DNA from: Opisthorchis felineus
Lineage: Eukaryota > Platyhelminthes > Trematoda > Opisthorchiida > Opisthorchiidae
Assembly: GCA_004794785.1 (NCBI GenBank)
Contig: SJOL01008347.1
Span: forward strand, 1,675,096 to 1,739,095
Direction of reading: 5' to 3'
Length of the DNA: 64,000 nt
Below the pieces are notes generated by a model, which was not told the DNA's origin, did not search any database, and saw nothing but the letters and a program-made list of their open reading frames with translations. Position numbers and translations under genes: made by a program. This document shows, in pieces, positions 61,901 to 64,000 of this stretch (position 1 is the stretch's first letter; the number at the start of each line of letters is the position of its first letter).

Positions 61901-64000
61901 AAGCAGCATTGCAAACTGGCTTTGCATTACCGGTTTGAGAAATGCAACACTTGGTTTGGTGATGATTGACGATTCCTACTCAAGGAATCAATTCACTGTG
62001 GGCGGATGGTTTGTTATTTTTCTTCTGGTACACTGATCACTGGAATACCTGTTGCCTGTGGTCAGCTTAAAAATGGATCTGTGAATTTTATTCACCCCAT
62101 TTTACGTGTCAAGCGTGTTTTATGCTATACGTCTTCAGTTTATCGAGCCAAAAACGGTAAATAGTTGTGTAATTAAACGGATAGGTATATACATATGCAA
62201 ATGCTACCCAAATCAGTATACTGAAAAGTGGGATGTCATGTTTGTCATTTAACTCATTATGTGGGTGGAAAAAACTGGCTGGATAAGGGAGACAAAGACA
62301 GTAACGAATAAGAAGTTGATATGCAGTAAATGTGGTACGCTTCATTCCTCCATAATATGTATGCAGTGCTTATTCAGGGTACTTGCACAATTCAAACCCA
62401 CTAAAATCGCTGCTTTCATAGAAGCACCCTCCAGGAAGCATGCATTTTAAACAACACCTTTACCGTTTCCTGTAACACTGAGGTAGACACGGACTGATAT
62501 GAGGGAAAGTGCATAGAGTTTTATATTAATTTACCGGGACTAAAATTGGATGCGGCCATCGTGTAGAACAAGGAATGGGTAACTTGCATTTGACTCGTGT
62601 TAAATTTGTCTAAAATTTGAGTTAACAGAAGATCGTCTATAGTTCGAAATTGTATGATATCTTCCGTGACTTCTGTTGGACTAAGAGCCACATTGTCGTC
62701 TGCGTTTAGAATTGCGAGTTCATATACTGGCCTCTATATTAAAAAGAACAAGAATTTTTTGATGTAATTTGCAACAAGCATTATTGAATACAATGCGGGG
62801 GTCCTTACAATCATCAATTTAGGCAAAACATTAAACCGTAAATAGACCATATGCTACGCTCAACTCGTCCAGGAACACGACTATGTGGCTACACTGGCCG
62901 CTCGTAACCTTGCGCTCCAGCAATGCAAAGCTTTTTCGAAGTTTCGGAGCGTTAGCTTCCTGCTAACAGTCTGGCTTCTGGCGCCCCTCTCAATTTTCGT
63001 TTACCTGTTCTAGATCCAACTATCAGACATCTAAGAACTATTTTAAGACCTACCACATCCCCTCTCCCACTAGAGGGCAACCTGGAACTGTAACATACGC
63101 AGAATGTCAGAACCACATACCCATTTGAATTGCGATATATTCTAAAACAGTAAGTGAACACGCCCGAACTGCGGAACAATCCATGCGTGAGAAGTACGAC
63201 AGGCCTCAATGACAGATTGGGCATAAATCAGTGAACAACTCTTGCTCCATATCACTCGCCTGCTCGATCGACACGCAAAGAGAGTGAGACAAACCTGCAC
63301 TGGTACGACGTAAATCACAAATCACGTATTGTTAGTTGAAGACGAAGTAAGCAAAAGTGACTGGTCCGGATAAATTGTAGGTCAGAAAAAACACAAAGTT
63401 TGTGAGGATACTTAATATTCAGCTTTCTATGTGGCTCTCATTCTTCCTGACATGCGTCACAGGTAATGGTGAACATCGTTCTTTGATAAGACAAAAAGCC
63501 ATTTGCATTCAAAACAGCTCAGTTATCGTGCATACCATATTATAACTCCTGTTACTTACGGTGACTGTGGAATATCGCTTGGTTTTCATTATCAAATCAG
63601 CTACAACAGTGAGCTAGTATGTAGCTTAATAAAGAATTGTAACGGTAACATGTGAGGACAGGGGCATATAGCTGACTGAAGCAGCTATTCGAGTAGCTTC
63701 AGATGCAAAGACCAGTTGAGACATAACAATGGAATTTTTGCATGTCCTCCTAAGCCGTCTAATGCAGAAAAGTGGTCATGAAGGAACCAAATGGCCAGAC
63801 AGTGCCAGTGGGTGTGGCACTGCTCTCAAACATATGGATCGTTTGAGAAAATAGCATCAATGGGTTGATTTGCTTTGTTTGTTTCGCATCTAACAGAAAA
63901 AGGTTTTGGAACCACTCGGTCCTTAGGATTCTGAAATCCACGCTTCAATTATGTGATGGCGTCAAGCTTCGTTCATTTTCGTCTGCATGAGCGTTGCCGC
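58984..64000. other. Non-coding stretch with one tRNA-like trace
   Basis: No exon is supported. Short frames at 61851-62036 (hydrophobic) and 62259-62450 (a CSKC...CMQC pair recalling a zinc ribbon) are too short and unsupported to call. A tRNA-like trace lies at 60145-60217. The rest shows no recognisable structure. Confidence 0.4.
60145..60217 (+). repeat. tRNA-like (possible SINE) head
   Basis: TGGCGCAGTCGG at 60145-60156 matches the RNA polymerase III A-box consensus exactly. A weak B-box GGATTTAATCA starts at 60207, matching about 7 of 11 consensus positions. The spacing of about 62 bases is longer than in a normal tRNA, and no cloverleaf is apparent. It may be the head of an old tRNA-derived SINE of a different family from copies A-D. 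Confidence 0.3.

Noticed and set aside
62259..62450. CSKC-x8-CMQC zinc-ribbon-like pair
   Set aside because: It is short, has no homologous context and no supported splice sites. A four-cysteine pattern alone is weak evidence.

Overview
The window looks like AT-rich, gene-poor animal nuclear DNA. A flatworm, most likely a trematode, fits best. The reasons are: almost no long reading frames; one convincing protein-coding exon with a eukaryotic splice donor and a signal peptide; dead non-LTR and LTR retrotransposon pieces of the kind common in trematodes; a tRNA-derived SINE present in several diverged copies; and scattered AT-rich microsatellites. I see no bacterial operons, CRISPR array, rRNA gene or intact tRNA gene. 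The species call is an inference from family resemblance, not from a database match.

The main feature is at 19386-19908 on the minus strand. It is the first coding exon of a secreted or membrane Ig-superfamily adhesion protein resembling the Kirre/nephrin group. It carries a signal peptide, a long linker, and the first half of an Ig domain, cut at a phase-1 GTGAG donor. The gene should continue toward lower coordinates. I searched positions 1-19380 by eye for the second half of the Ig domain (the D-x-G/A-x-Y-x-C signature) and did not find it. The intron is therefore either very long or the next exon is diverged, and much of 1-19385 may be intron 1. Two CCAAT motifs lie about 200-240 bases upstream of the start codon.

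The rest is intron or intergenic DNA with repeats. A tRNA-derived SINE family has one copy at 21283-21490 and a cluster of three at 37330-38028, two of them head to head. A second short interspersed motif occurs as an inverted pair near 34 kb. A gypsy-like reverse transcriptase/RNase H junction remnant lies at 39514-39909 (minus). The clearest transposon is a non-LTR retrotransposon at about 49280-50510 (minus). It keeps recognisable blocks of the reverse transcriptase and of the conserved C-terminal region, but has frameshifts, stops and an internal deletion that removes the catalytic part of the palm. Weaker candidates, flagged as such, are a cadherin/HYR-like exon near 14.3 kb, a Penelope-like fragment near 29.1 kb, an RT-like fragment near 48 kb and a tRNA-like fragment near 60.2 kb.

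I found no system in this window that I would call new. The more interesting points are the unusual N-terminal linker of the Ig protein, the internally deleted retrotransposon, and the SINE cluster.
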